From NCBI GenBank assembly GCA_900545745.1, contig URAD01000002.1:1-64000 (forward strand): DNA of 64,000 bases, read 5' to 3'. The notes below the pieces were generated by a model. It was given only the letters and a program-made list of their open reading frames with translations, ran no database searches and was not told the DNA's origin. This document shows, piece after piece, positions 52,496-63,523 of the stretch (position 1 is its first letter; the number at the start of each line of letters is the position of its first letter). The position numbers were made by a program, and so were the translations under genes. This DNA is from an uncultured Collinsella sp. Lineage in GTDB: Bacteria > Actinomycetota > Coriobacteriia > Coriobacteriales > Coriobacteriaceae.

Positions 52496-53467
52496 ATGAA
52501 GCTTTCTAAGATTGCGGCCCTGTTTATGGTGCCGGTATTGGCCTTGTGCCTTGTGGCATGTTCGGCGCCCGGTGGCAATGCGAGCGAATCTGCGAGCTCC
52601 GATCCTAAGATCGCAGAACTCACTGCGCAGAAGCCGGCCAATGCCGACGAGGCCGCCGAGTTGTATGCAAAACTCATGCAGAAGGAGAACGAGATCTTTT
52701 CGAGTGATAACGCGCTGTGGGAAAAGGTATTTAATGCGGCAAATAAAGACTCGGCAATGATTGAGGACGGCAGCAATTACGGCGATTTTCTGTTCAAGAC
52801 CATCGACGGCGCCAAGGATGAGTTCACGGCGGATGAGCTTAAGACACTCAAGGCCGGTGCACAGCAGATCAAGGAGATCGAGGACAAGCTCGAGAGCCTG
52901 GAGAAGGAGTTCCCCGGCTGTGGAAACACGCCGAGCGCAGGCGAGAGCGTCGACGCTTCGACCGCTGGCATGACGGCTGGTGCCAATGCTTCGAGCGAGA
53001 CGACGAAGTTCCCCAGCTTTACGGGCAAGGACCTGGATGGCAACGACGTGAGCAGCGACGAGCTGTTCTCTAAGAACAAGGTCACCGTCATGAACTTCTG
53101 GTTCACCACTTGCAAGCCGTGCGTGGGTGAGTTGGGCGACCTTGAGGACCTGAATAAGGAGCTTGCCAAGAAGGGCGGCCAGGTCGTGGGCGTCAATTCC
53201 TTTACGCTCGATGGCAACAAGGGCGAGATTGCAGATGCCAAGGACGTACTGAGCAAGAAGGGCGTGACATATAAGAACATCTGGTTCAAGTCGGATAGCG
53301 AGGCCGGTAAGTTTACGTCAAATTTGTTCTCGTTCCCGACAACGTATGTCATCGATCAGAATGGCAACATCGTAGGGGAGCCCATCGTGGGCGCCATCAG
53401 CTCCGCTGAGCAGCGCGCAGCGCTCGACAAGCTTATCGACCAGGCGATTGCGAATAGCGAGCAGTAG
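52496..53467 (+). CDS. TlpA/ResA-like thioredoxin lipoprotein
   Basis: A 323-residue lipoprotein with lipobox LVAC (Cys22). Residues about 40-150 form a helical, charged domain of unknown role (AAELYAKLMQKENEIFSSDN). Residues about 175-320 are a thioredoxin fold: FPSFTGKDLDGNDVSSDELF, then WFTTCKPCVGEL with the redox pair C206/C209, and FPTTYVIDQNGNIVGE with the cis-proline. It would reduce or exchange disulfides outside the membrane using electrons from the upstream polyferredoxin. The ATG at 52496 is preferred to one six bases earlier because of the GGAGG spacing. Confidence 0.88.
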   Translation: MKLSKIAALFMVPVLALCLVACSAPGGNASESASSDPKIAELTAQKPANADEAAELYAKLMQKENEIFSSDNALWEKVFNAANKDSAMIEDGSNYGDFLFKTIDGAKDEFTADELKTLKAGAQQIKEIEDKLESLEKEFPGCGNTPSAGESVDASTAGMTAGANASSETTKFPSFTGKDLDGNDVSSDELFSKNKVTVMNFWFTTCKPCVGELGDLEDLNKELAKKGGQVVGVNSFTLDGNKGEIADAKDVLSKKGVTYKNIWFKSDSEAGKFTSNLFSFPTTYVIDQNGNIVGEPIVGAISSAEQRAALDKLIDQAIANSEQ

Positions 53468-53546
53468 AAAACGCGTAAAGCATGGCGATGATCGTGCGCC
53501 GCTGTACGAAGTAGTCCGCTACCTTTCAAGATAAGCTCCACCATAT

Positions 53547-53574
53547 AGAGGTCCCGCTCGGGACCTCTTCTTTT
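53547..53574 (+). terminator. Terminator of the envelope redox operon
   Basis: AGAGGTCCC and GGGACCTCT with a four-base loop, followed by TCTTTT. Confidence 0.8.
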
Positions 53575-53720
53575 GGGCGCCGTCCCGTTCGTTTTTTGGC
53601 GCGGTTTGTTACATTCCTCACTGGCGTCGGCAAAAAATGGGGATAGAGTAGGACAAACGCGTCGAATACGAACGGCGGAGGAGAGCGGGCAGGGTGCCTG
53701 CGCAGGAGAGGTTGCCGTCC

Positions 53721-56975
<3,255 letters not shown>

Positions 56976-57004
56976 TGCGACAAAGGGACAGTCCCTTTGT
57001 CACA
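56976..57004. repeat. ACAAAGGG hairpin (copy 1)
   Basis: GCGACAAAGGGAC pairs with GTCCCTTTGTCAC, followed by ATTGAGAC. Sister copies are at 63162 and 63475, and a variant at 6999. This one directly follows the ABC transporter stop and could end its transcript. Confidence 0.6.
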
Positions 57005-57100
57005 TTGAGACCCTTGCGAAAACGGGGTCTAATTACCGTTCGGCAGGTTAAGAACTCCCTCTCCCCGCTTAATGCTTGACGAAGAGTCCTCTGGTTTATA

Positions 57101-57137
57101 TACCTATCGGTAGGCATATAGGATGTATTGCCGATAG
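57101..57137. promoter_or_regulatory. Candidate TetR operator before the first MFS gene
   Basis: TACCTATCGGTAGGCATA (57101-57118) and TTGCCGATAG (57128-57137) resemble the CTACCGAACGGTAG palindrome found at the divergent TetR promoter (59275). They sit 14-50 bases before the MFS start. Confidence 0.45.
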
Positions 57138-57150
57138 AAATGGAGCAACC

Positions 57151-58431
57151 ATGACTCTCACCACACCAGCCAAAAAAGATTGTCTCCGTGAAAGCGGCGC
57201 ATTTGCTTGGGTCGTCGTTATTGCGCTCGGCTTAATGTCCGCCGGAACAACTGGCACATATAGCATTATTGCCGGCTCATTCGTTGCTCCAGTATGTGAA
57301 GATCTGGGCTTTGACTACACTTCTTTTTCTTTCTATTTCACCGCGATTCTTCTTGGCCTTGCGCTTGGGCTTCCGCTTTTGAGTCGCTTCATTCCAAAAG
57401 TAATCGGCAAACCATGGCATATTTGCATTGAACTCGTCCTTATTGCCGCCGGCGCCGCAATGGCGTTCTACACCGAGGTCTGGATGTTCACCGTCTCCGC
57501 CGCAGTGATCGGCATCTGCTTTTCGTTTACAACGGGCGTCTGCATGTCCGATGTCATTGACCAATGGTTCAGCAAATCGTCCGGTCTCGCCATCGGCCTC
57601 GCTTGGGGCGTTAATTCTCTCTGCACGCTGTTATTGAGTCCTGTCATTACGCTGGTCATCGAGCAGCAAGGCTGGCGTACGGGATACATCGTGCTTGCGG
57701 CCGTTTCTGCAGCTATGATTTTGCCTGCAAGCGCATTTATCATTCGCCTTAACCCCTCTGATCGCAATATGCTTCCGTACGGAGAGACCGCCTCCGAAAC
57801 CCATGAGAGCTGCAGCGCCGATGAGCAGGAAGATGTCCTTTCGGGCATGGCACTCCGCGATGCCGCGAAAACGCCGTCTTTTATTCTCTGTGTCCTCTTG
57901 CTTTGCGTGGCGCAGCTCACCTGCTGCATGAACCAGCTGTTTCCAACCTATGCAAGCGAGGTCGGTTTCAATCCTATCGTAGGAAGCTTAATGGTCTCGG
58001 CAGCTTCACTCTCCGATATCTTCCTAAATCCCTTCGTGGGCAAAACATGCGACAAGCTTGGCGCTATTAAAGCAACGGTCGCATGGACAGGTGTCAGCAT
58101 TCTTTCATTCCTGCTTCTTATCATTGGCGGAAGCAATGAGACCGTTTCCATCATTGCAGCTGGTGTAAACGATGTCATGTTCGCCATCGTTGGAACCGCA
58201 ATGCCGATGCTTCTCCTCTCGCTCTTTGGATCACGCGATTTTGGAAGGATCTATTCGATCGTTTGCTCAGCGGGCTATGTCGTCGGTGCTTTTGGAATGC
58301 CGGTCATGATGAAGGTTTACGGCATGGCAGGGTCATTCCAGGGAGTATTTATCTTCTGCATTGCCTGCAACCTTATGATTGCTGCGTTTGCTATCGTTTC
58401 CGGCTTTCTCAATAAGGCTGCTGAAAAGTAA
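57151..58431 (+). CDS. MFS transporter (paralogue of the one at 61810)
   Basis: A 426-residue membrane protein with 12 predicted helices in two halves. It opens GAFAWVVVIALGLMSAGTTG and contains GSFVAPVCEDLGFDY, VCMSDVIDQWFSKSSGLAIG (the inter-helix motif of the OxlT-like branch) and LTCCMNQLFPTYASEVGF. It is similar throughout to the transporter at 61810-63075. Its codon use is markedly more AT-rich than that copy, suggesting independent histories. The start follows TGGAG. Candidate TetR operators precede it. Likely substrates are agmatine, ornithine, citrulline or a related amino compound. Confidence 0.85.
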   Translation: MTLTTPAKKDCLRESGAFAWVVVIALGLMSAGTTGTYSIIAGSFVAPVCEDLGFDYTSFSFYFTAILLGLALGLPLLSRFIPKVIGKPWHICIELVLIAAGAAMAFYTEVWMFTVSAAVIGICFSFTTGVCMSDVIDQWFSKSSGLAIGLAWGVNSLCTLLLSPVITLVIEQQGWRTGYIVLAAVSAAMILPASAFIIRLNPSDRNMLPYGETASETHESCSADEQEDVLSGMALRDAAKTPSFILCVLLLCVAQLTCCMNQLFPTYASEVGFNPIVGSLMVSAASLSDIFLNPFVGKTCDKLGAIKATVAWTGVSILSFLLLIIGGSNETVSIIAAGVNDVMFAIVGTAMPMLLLSLFGSRDFGRIYSIVCSAGYVVGAFGMPVMMKVYGMAGSFQGVFIFCIACNLMIAAFAIVSGFLNKAAEK

Positions 58432-58466
58432 TAAGCGCCGATTGCACCGGCATAGATTGCCACGCA

Positions 58467-58514
58467 ACAGGGGTCGACTCCAAGCCAGATTGGAGTCGAC
58501 CCCTGTTTTCGTTT
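58467..58514. terminator. Terminator between MFS and TetR genes
   Basis: ACAGGGGTCGACTCCA and TGGAGTCGACCCCTGT are perfect 16-base arms, followed on the + strand by TTTTCGTTTT. It separates two convergent genes. Confidence 0.85.
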
Positions 58515-58568
58515 TAAAGGTTGCCCGCAGGCACCATGGGCGCCAACATGCGCTTCAGCTTGGCTGGT

Positions 58569-59147
58569 CTATTTGAACATAAGCTCGACTATTCCCGCCC
58601 AAACCGCTTTCTCATCAATATCCTCACCTTGAGCGACCGTATTGCTTGCTCCCTCCAGAACGGTATAAAGAATTTGTACGTAGAGCATTACGTCGGCGCT
58701 ATCGGAAAACGCGCCAATCTCTACACCATGAAGAAGGATGTCTTTAAGCGCATCCATGGTTCGTTTGGTCGCCGTCGCTTGACGTTCCTGAACTGCAGGA
58801 ATTCGATTTGCTTGAACGCTAACCTCGGCCAGCACGCGCCGGCGCTTTTCATCGCTTCGATAGCCACCTATAACTGAATTGCCGAGCTCGATAAGCGCGG
58901 CCTTGAACCCGTCCCTATCGACTATTAGCGAGTAGTCGCGCTGATAGTCAATGGTCGGAAACATGCTGTCCAAGAGCGTAGTGAAAATCTCCTCTTTTGA
59001 GGGAAAGTAGTAGTACACCGACGGCTTGGATATACCGACAAAGTCGCAAATCTTTCCGATAGACGCTTTGTCATAACCGACTTCTGCCACAAGATCGTAC
59101 ATTGCGTCCAATATTTTTTTTCTTGTGCTCACGCTGCATTTCTCCAT
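58569..59147 (-). CDS. TetR-family repressor
   Basis: A 192-residue regulator. The N-terminal helix-turn-helix reads TRKKILDAMYDLVAEVGYDK, then IGKICDFVGISKPSVYYYFP. The C-terminal ligand domain (residues 60-192) is unique. The start at 59147 follows GGAAGTG. It is divergent from the agmatine deiminase gene. CTACCGAACGGTAG palindromes lie in the shared promoter and a related site before the MFS gene, so it likely controls both the transporter and the catabolic operon. The inducer is probably the substrate of the cluster. Confidence 0.88.
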   Translation of the reverse strand: MEKCSVSTRKKILDAMYDLVAEVGYDKASIGKICDFVGISKPSVYYYFPSKEEIFTTLLDSMFPTIDYQRDYSLIVDRDGFKAALIELGNSVIGGYRSDEKRRRVLAEVSVQANRIPAVQERQATATKRTMDALKDILLHGVEIGAFSDSADVMLYVQILYTVLEGASNTVAQGEDIDEKAVWAGIVELMFK

Positions 59148-59225
59148 TGCAAATCACTTCCGCACTACCAACATTATTAAGGATGGCAACGGAACATCAA
59201 TTCGTGTCCAAACATGACCACTATA

Positions 59226-59292
59226 TACGGCGAACGGTATGTATCAGTAGGCGAGCGGCAATTATTCAAAATTATCTACCGAACGGTAGGTA
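59226..59292. promoter_or_regulatory. Candidate TetR operators in the divergent promoter
   Basis: Site one is TACGGCGAACGGTATGTA (59226-59243); site two is TCTACCGAACGGTAGGTA (59275-59292), with arms CTACCG and CGGTAG. A further palindrome, TATAGTAGTACTATA, follows at 59291-59305, near a likely -10 element. Confidence 0.6.
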
Positions 59293-59371
59293 TAGTAGTA
59301 CTATAGCAGGTGAAACCCCGCTATTGTCGCGGCCGGACAGCATCGCGGGAAACCCGACGGAAGGACCAACC

Positions 59372-60610
59372 ATGTACGAGAACTATCGTATGCCGGGCGA
59401 GTTCGAGAAGCGCTCCAACGTCTATGTGACATGGCTTCCCGATTACATCCGTGCAGAGGGCTACGATAACCGCCAGCCCTGCGTTGACGTGATCAAGGCT
59501 CTGCTCGAGTATGGCGACGTTACGGTCAACCTCAATTGCGGCACCCCCGGCTCCTATGAGGAGGCTTGCTCGCGCCTGAAGGAGGAGGGGGTTGATCTCG
59601 ATCGCATCGAGATCACGCAGTTCGAAGACTCCAACTTCTATGTCCGCGACAACGGTCCCAGCATCATGGTCGACGACAAGGGCCATTCTTATATGGTCAA
59701 CCCCGCTTGGACCTATTACGGCGTGTGGGACAAGAACTCCCCGGAGTGCCAGTCCGCACGTAAGGCAGCCGTTCACATGGCGGTTGCGCTCGGTTGCTTC
59801 GATATCGTCAATTCCGAAATGGTTTCGGAGGGCGGCGACCGCGAGTTTGACGGTCACGGCACTCTGGTCGCCATCGAGGACACGGAATGCCGCAAGCGTA
59901 ATCCCGAGTTCACGAAAGAGGAAATAGAGGCCGAGTATAAGCGCATCTACAACCTCAACAAGGTTATCTGGCTTCCGCAGCCTATGCTCGAGGACGACGA
60001 CTATCGACTGGGCATCCTCGACGAGAAGGAAGACGGAACTCCCGTCTTTGGCATGAGCTTTGCAGCTCACATTGATGAGATGTGTCGCTTTATCACTCCG
60101 AACAAGATTCTTCTTGCCGAGGTGTCCGATGAAGAGGCAGCCTCGAGCAAGGCTGGAGCAGAGTCTCGTCGCCGCATTGAGGCAGCCTACGAGATCCTGA
60201 GCAACGAAACGGACTGGGAGGGCAAGCCCTTCGAGATCGTTCGTATGCCCACCGCCGAGCCTATTGAAGTCGTTATCGCCCCTGGCGATGAAGATTACGA
60301 GCTCTATAAGGGCTTCATCGACGAAATGGGCGGCAAGTTTATGGATGGCACCCCCTGGCCCGAGGGCCCCGTCCACTTCTACGCCGCAGCGAGCTACTGC
60401 AACTTCCTGATTTGCAACGGCGTCGTTCTTGGCCAGCGTTATTACCACGAGGGCATGAGCGAGGTCGTGAAAGAGAAGGATGAGCAGGCCAAGGCAGTTC
60501 TTGAGAGCTGCTTCCCCGATCGCAAGGTCATCATGATTGATTCCCTCGCGCTTAACCTGTCCGGCGGCGGCGTGCACTGCTGGACTAAGGACGTGGCGGC
60601 CAGTCGTTAG
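59372..60610 (+). CDS. Agmatine deiminase family protein
   Basis: A 412-residue guanidino-group hydrolase of the peptidyl-arginine/agmatine deiminase family. MPGEFEKRSNVYVTWLP at the N-terminus and YVRDNGPSIMVDDKGHSYMV are typical. SEGGDREFDGHGT and AAHIDEMCRF contain catalytic Asp/His residues, and Cys403 in GGGVHCWTKDV is the nucleophile. At 412 residues it is longer than AguA (about 370), with inserts around ECRKRNPEFTKEEIEAEYKR. The product would be N-carbamoylputrescine or citrulline-like, suited to the carbamoyltransferase downstream. The ATG at 59372 follows GGAAGGA. Confidence 0.82.
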   Translation: MYENYRMPGEFEKRSNVYVTWLPDYIRAEGYDNRQPCVDVIKALLEYGDVTVNLNCGTPGSYEEACSRLKEEGVDLDRIEITQFEDSNFYVRDNGPSIMVDDKGHSYMVNPAWTYYGVWDKNSPECQSARKAAVHMAVALGCFDIVNSEMVSEGGDREFDGHGTLVAIEDTECRKRNPEFTKEEIEAEYKRIYNLNKVIWLPQPMLEDDDYRLGILDEKEDGTPVFGMSFAAHIDEMCRFITPNKILLAEVSDEEAASSKAGAESRRRIEAAYEILSNETDWEGKPFEIVRMPTAEPIEVVIAPGDEDYELYKGFIDEMGGKFMDGTPWPEGPVHFYAAASYCNFLICNGVVLGQRYYHEGMSEVVKEKDEQAKAVLESCFPDRKVIMIDSLALNLSGGGVHCWTKDVAASR

Positions 60611-60657
60611 TGAGCCTTAGAGCCTGCGCTCTTTGGCTTAGGCGCCACATGTACCGC

Positions 60658-60689
60658 TCCCCGAGGGATATCCGTGTTTTCCTCGGGGA
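60658..60689 (+). repeat. Hairpin between deiminase and carbamoyltransferase genes
   Basis: TCCCCGAGG and CCTCGGGGA pair across 14 bases. There is no T-run after it, so it may protect or process the mRNA rather than terminate it. Confidence 0.55.
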
Positions 60690-60733
60690 CACATTCAACA
60701 ATAATTTTGATAATAATTCGAAAGGAAATAGGC

Positions 60734-61798
60734 ATGAACAACAGCCTCCGCGGTCGCGACTACATCAACATCCATGATCTCTCCTCCGAGGATTTCCGCT
60801 ATCTCATCGATCTTGCCTGGAACCTTAAGGCTCAGAAGAAGTCTGGTGTCGACCAGCGCTACTTCCCCGGCAAAAACGTCCTCGCCAACTTTGAGTGGGG
60901 CTCGACCCGTACTCGTTGCGCATTCGAGACCTCCTGCAACGATTTGGGCATGGGCTTCACTTATCTGACCAACTCCCACATGGGTGACTGCGAGACCGTC
61001 AAGGACGCCATGCGCGTCTTTAACGGCATGTATGATCTCATCGTCTATCGCGCACAGAAGGACGAGCAGTTCCTCTATGACGTCGCCGACCTGGTTGACA
61101 TCCCGGTCATCAATGCCCTTACTCTCGGCGATCACCCGACTCAGATGCTCGCTGACGCTCTTACGATGGAAGAGCAATGGGGCGGTTTGCGTACGAGCCG
61201 CGGCAAGAAGATGGCTTTCGTTGGCAACTGCGCCGGCGCCCCGGTGTGGTATGGCCGTCTGTGCGCTATGCTCGACATGGACTTCCTCGCCATCGGCCCC
61301 GACGACCTCCGTCATCAGATGTGCAAGGAAATGATCGAAGAGGTGGAGGCCTGCTACGCCAAGTACGCTCCCAATAGGACCTTTACCATCACCTCTGACC
61401 TCGATGCCCTGGATGGCGTTGACGTTATCGTTACCGAGGAGTGGCGCTACATCAACCCCGAGTGCGGCGAAGAGGTTCTGGATCCCGACGACTACAACTC
61501 CTGGCTGGGCGATGCCGAGTCTTTGTACCCCTATCGCGTCACCAGCGAGCTGTGCAAGCGCACCAACAATCCCGACATCTTCTGCATGCATGAGCTTCCC
61601 TCTGTCCATAACGCAGATCACCGTGTCGGCAAAATGCTCCTCGACCAGTGCAAGAACGACCTCCATCGCGAAATCATCACCGAGGGCTTTGAGATTGCCG
61701 ACGAGTGCTTTGAGGCCAACGCTTCGGTCATCTTCCGTGAGGCAGAGAACCGTCAGCACACCATCAAGGCCGTTATGTGTGCCCTTCTGGGTCTCTAG
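60734..61798 (+). CDS. Carbamoyltransferase of the OTC/PTC family with HELP motif
   Basis: A 354-residue transcarbamoylase. The carbamoyl-phosphate site STRTR (57-61, in FEWGSTRTRCAFETSC) and HPTQ (134-137, in LGDHPTQMLADAL) are intact. Ornithine and putrescine enzymes carry HCLP in the amine-binding loop, but here it is HELP (286-289, in CMHELPSVHNAD), and the usual YRGF region is YRAQKDEQF. The acceptor is therefore probably not plain ornithine. The start follows GAAAGGAAA. It lies behind the deiminase and ahead of an MFS transporter, suggesting phosphorolysis of a carbamoyl-amine to carbamoyl phosphate for ATP. No carbamate kinase is in view. Confidence 0.82.
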   Translation: MNNSLRGRDYINIHDLSSEDFRYLIDLAWNLKAQKKSGVDQRYFPGKNVLANFEWGSTRTRCAFETSCNDLGMGFTYLTNSHMGDCETVKDAMRVFNGMYDLIVYRAQKDEQFLYDVADLVDIPVINALTLGDHPTQMLADALTMEEQWGGLRTSRGKKMAFVGNCAGAPVWYGRLCAMLDMDFLAIGPDDLRHQMCKEMIEEVEACYAKYAPNRTFTITSDLDALDGVDVIVTEEWRYINPECGEEVLDPDDYNSWLGDAESLYPYRVTSELCKRTNNPDIFCMHELPSVHNADHRVGKMLLDQCKNDLHREIITEGFEIADECFEANASVIFREAENRQHTIKAVMCALLGL

Positions 61799-61809
61799 GA
61801 GCTGTATCA

Positions 61810-63075
61810 ATGGAAAATGCAAAGTTAAAGAGCAGCAAGGTTTACGCATGGGTTCTCGTAATCGCGCTCGGCCTTATGTCTGCCGGCACGACCGGATCCT
61901 ATAGCGTCATCGCGGGCTCCTTCGTCGCACCCGTGTGCGAGGAGTTCGGGTTTGACTATTCCATCTTCTCGTATTACTTCACCGCAACGCTCATTGGTCT
62001 TGCGGCAGCTCTTCCGTTTGTCGGAAAACTCATTCCCAAGGTCGTTGGCAAGGTTTGGCTCCCCGTTGTCGAGCTTATTTTGCTTGCTGCCGGCGCAGGC
62101 ATGGCCTTCTACACCGAAGTCTGGATGTTCATCGCCGCTGGCGCCCTGATTGGCGTTTGCTTCGCCTTCACCACCGGCGTCGCCATGTCCGACGTTATTG
62201 ACCAGTGGTTCAAAAAATCTGGTGGCCTGGCAATCGGTCTCGCTTGGGCAGTGAACTCGATTTACATGCTCATCATGAGCCCCGTCATCACCTCTGTCAT
62301 CGAGGCCGCTGGCTGGAGGACTGGCTATCTGGTGCTCGCTGGCGTCTCCGCCGTGCTCATTCTCCCCGCTTCCGTTCTGATTATTCGCTATAAGCCTCAG
62401 GACAAGGGCATGCTGCCCTATGGCTACGTCGAGGGCGAGACGGTCACCGAGACCGAGGAGACGACCGAGGATAGCACGCGTGGCGTTAGCTATGCGCGCG
62501 CCATTAAGTCGCCTGCCTTCTTCTTCTGCATCGGCTTCCTCTGTCTCGTTCAGCTCACTTGCTGCATGAACCAGCTCTTCCCGACGTATGCTTCCGAGGT
62601 TGGTTTTAGCCCCATGGTGGGCGGCTTCATGGTATCCGCTGCATCGCTCTTCGATCTGTTCCTCAATCCGATCGTCGGCACCACTTGCGATAGGTTCGGC
62701 AGCACGAAGGCCATTCTGGGCTGGCTCGCTGTCTCCATCCTCTCCTTTGTCATGCTCATGATGAGCAGCGGCAACTCGACGCTCAGCATCCTCGCAGCAG
62801 GCGTGAACGACGTAATGTACGTCATCGCTGGCACTGCCCTGACCGTTTTGGTTATGGATGTCTTTGGCTCCCGCGATTTCGGTCGCATCTTCGCGCTGAT
62901 CTGCTCCGTGGGCTATATCGTCGGCGCCTTTGGCATGCCCGTTATGATGAAGGTCTATGAGCTTGTCGGCTCCTTCCAGGGCGTCTTCATCTTCTGCATC
63001 GCATGCAACGTTATTATCGGCCTGTTCTTGCTGCTGGCAAAAAAGACTGGTAAGAACCTCTCCTGGGACGAATAG
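61810..63075 (+). CDS. MFS transporter of the deiminase operon
   Basis: A 421-residue, 12-helix transporter. GLMSAGTTGSYSVIAGSFVA, PVCEEFGFDY, TGVAMSDVIDQWFKKSGGLA and LTCCMNQLFPTYASEVGFSP are shared with the paralogue at 57151. The central loop differs (YVEGETVTETEETTEDSTRG). It starts 11 bases after the carbamoyltransferase stop with AGGAGC, so it belongs to the same operon. Uptake of the substrate or exchange with the amine product is likely. It ends with a strong terminator. Confidence 0.87.
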   Translation: MENAKLKSSKVYAWVLVIALGLMSAGTTGSYSVIAGSFVAPVCEEFGFDYSIFSYYFTATLIGLAAALPFVGKLIPKVVGKVWLPVVELILLAAGAGMAFYTEVWMFIAAGALIGVCFAFTTGVAMSDVIDQWFKKSGGLAIGLAWAVNSIYMLIMSPVITSVIEAAGWRTGYLVLAGVSAVLILPASVLIIRYKPQDKGMLPYGYVEGETVTETEETTEDSTRGVSYARAIKSPAFFFCIGFLCLVQLTCCMNQLFPTYASEVGFSPMVGGFMVSAASLFDLFLNPIVGTTCDRFGSTKAILGWLAVSILSFVMLMMSSGNSTLSILAAGVNDVMYVIAGTALTVLVMDVFGSRDFGRIFALICSVGYIVGAFGMPVMMKVYELVGSFQGVFIFCIACNVIIGLFLLLAKKTGKNLSWDE

Positions 63076-63124
63076 TTCGATTCGTCTTAGACATACGCTG
63101 TAGGGCTTAACCTGCAGCCGCTTT

Positions 63125-63155
63125 GGGGCATCGACTAACATCGGTGCCCTTTTTC
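63125..63155 (+). terminator. Terminator of the deiminase operon
   Basis: GGGGCATCGA and TCGGTGCCC form a stem followed by TTTTT, 50 bases after the MFS stop. Confidence 0.8.
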
Positions 63156-63161
63156 ATCGAA

Positions 63162-63190
63162 TGTGACAAAGGAGCAGCCACTTTGTCACA
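63162..63190. repeat. ACAAAGG hairpin (copy 2)
   Basis: TGTGACAAAGG and CTTTGTCACA pair around GAGCAGCCA, followed by TTGAG as in copy 1 at 56976. Confidence 0.6.
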
Positions 63191-63207
63191 TTGAGTGGCA
63201 TGTAAAT

Positions 63208-63390
63208 CGAGGTCTAATACTTTTCCGAGAAGTGAACGGCCATACTTGGACCTCCGAAGCATCGACATTTTTAGACGTCAAACCCGCAGGATTTGGCTGG
63301 CAAAACCGCAGGAAATTGCATCTCGAAAGTGCCGATGCTTCGGGGGCCCGTTTTCACTCGTTCACTTCTCGGGAAAAGTATTAAACCTCG
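63208..63390. repeat. 183-bp palindromic intergenic element
   Basis: Outer arms of about 32 bases (63208-63239, beginning CGAGGTCTAATACTTTTCC; 63359-63390, ending AGTATTAAACCTCG) are nearly perfect inverted repeats. Inside, CCTCCGAAGCATCG (63251 on) is matched by CGATGCTTCGGGGG. No gene is supported. The layout resembles a miniature inverted-repeat element. Confidence 0.65.
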
Positions 63391-63474
63391 TTGTATGGGG
63401 TGCGGCTGGAGGGTGGTCATCGTTCAGTAGCTACCTCTTCCTTGTGAATCGCCTGAAGCGCAAGGCATAATGCA

Positions 63475-63506
63475 TGTGACAAAGGGACGGCCCCTTTGTT
63501 GTGTTG
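63475..63506. repeat. ACAAAGGG hairpin (copy 3)
   Basis: TGTGACAAAGGGACGG and CCCCTTTGTTGTGTT pair, just before the ribosome site of the dus gene. Related to copies at 56976 and 63162. Confidence 0.55.
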
Positions 63507-63523
63507 ATATGAGAGAAGAGTAG

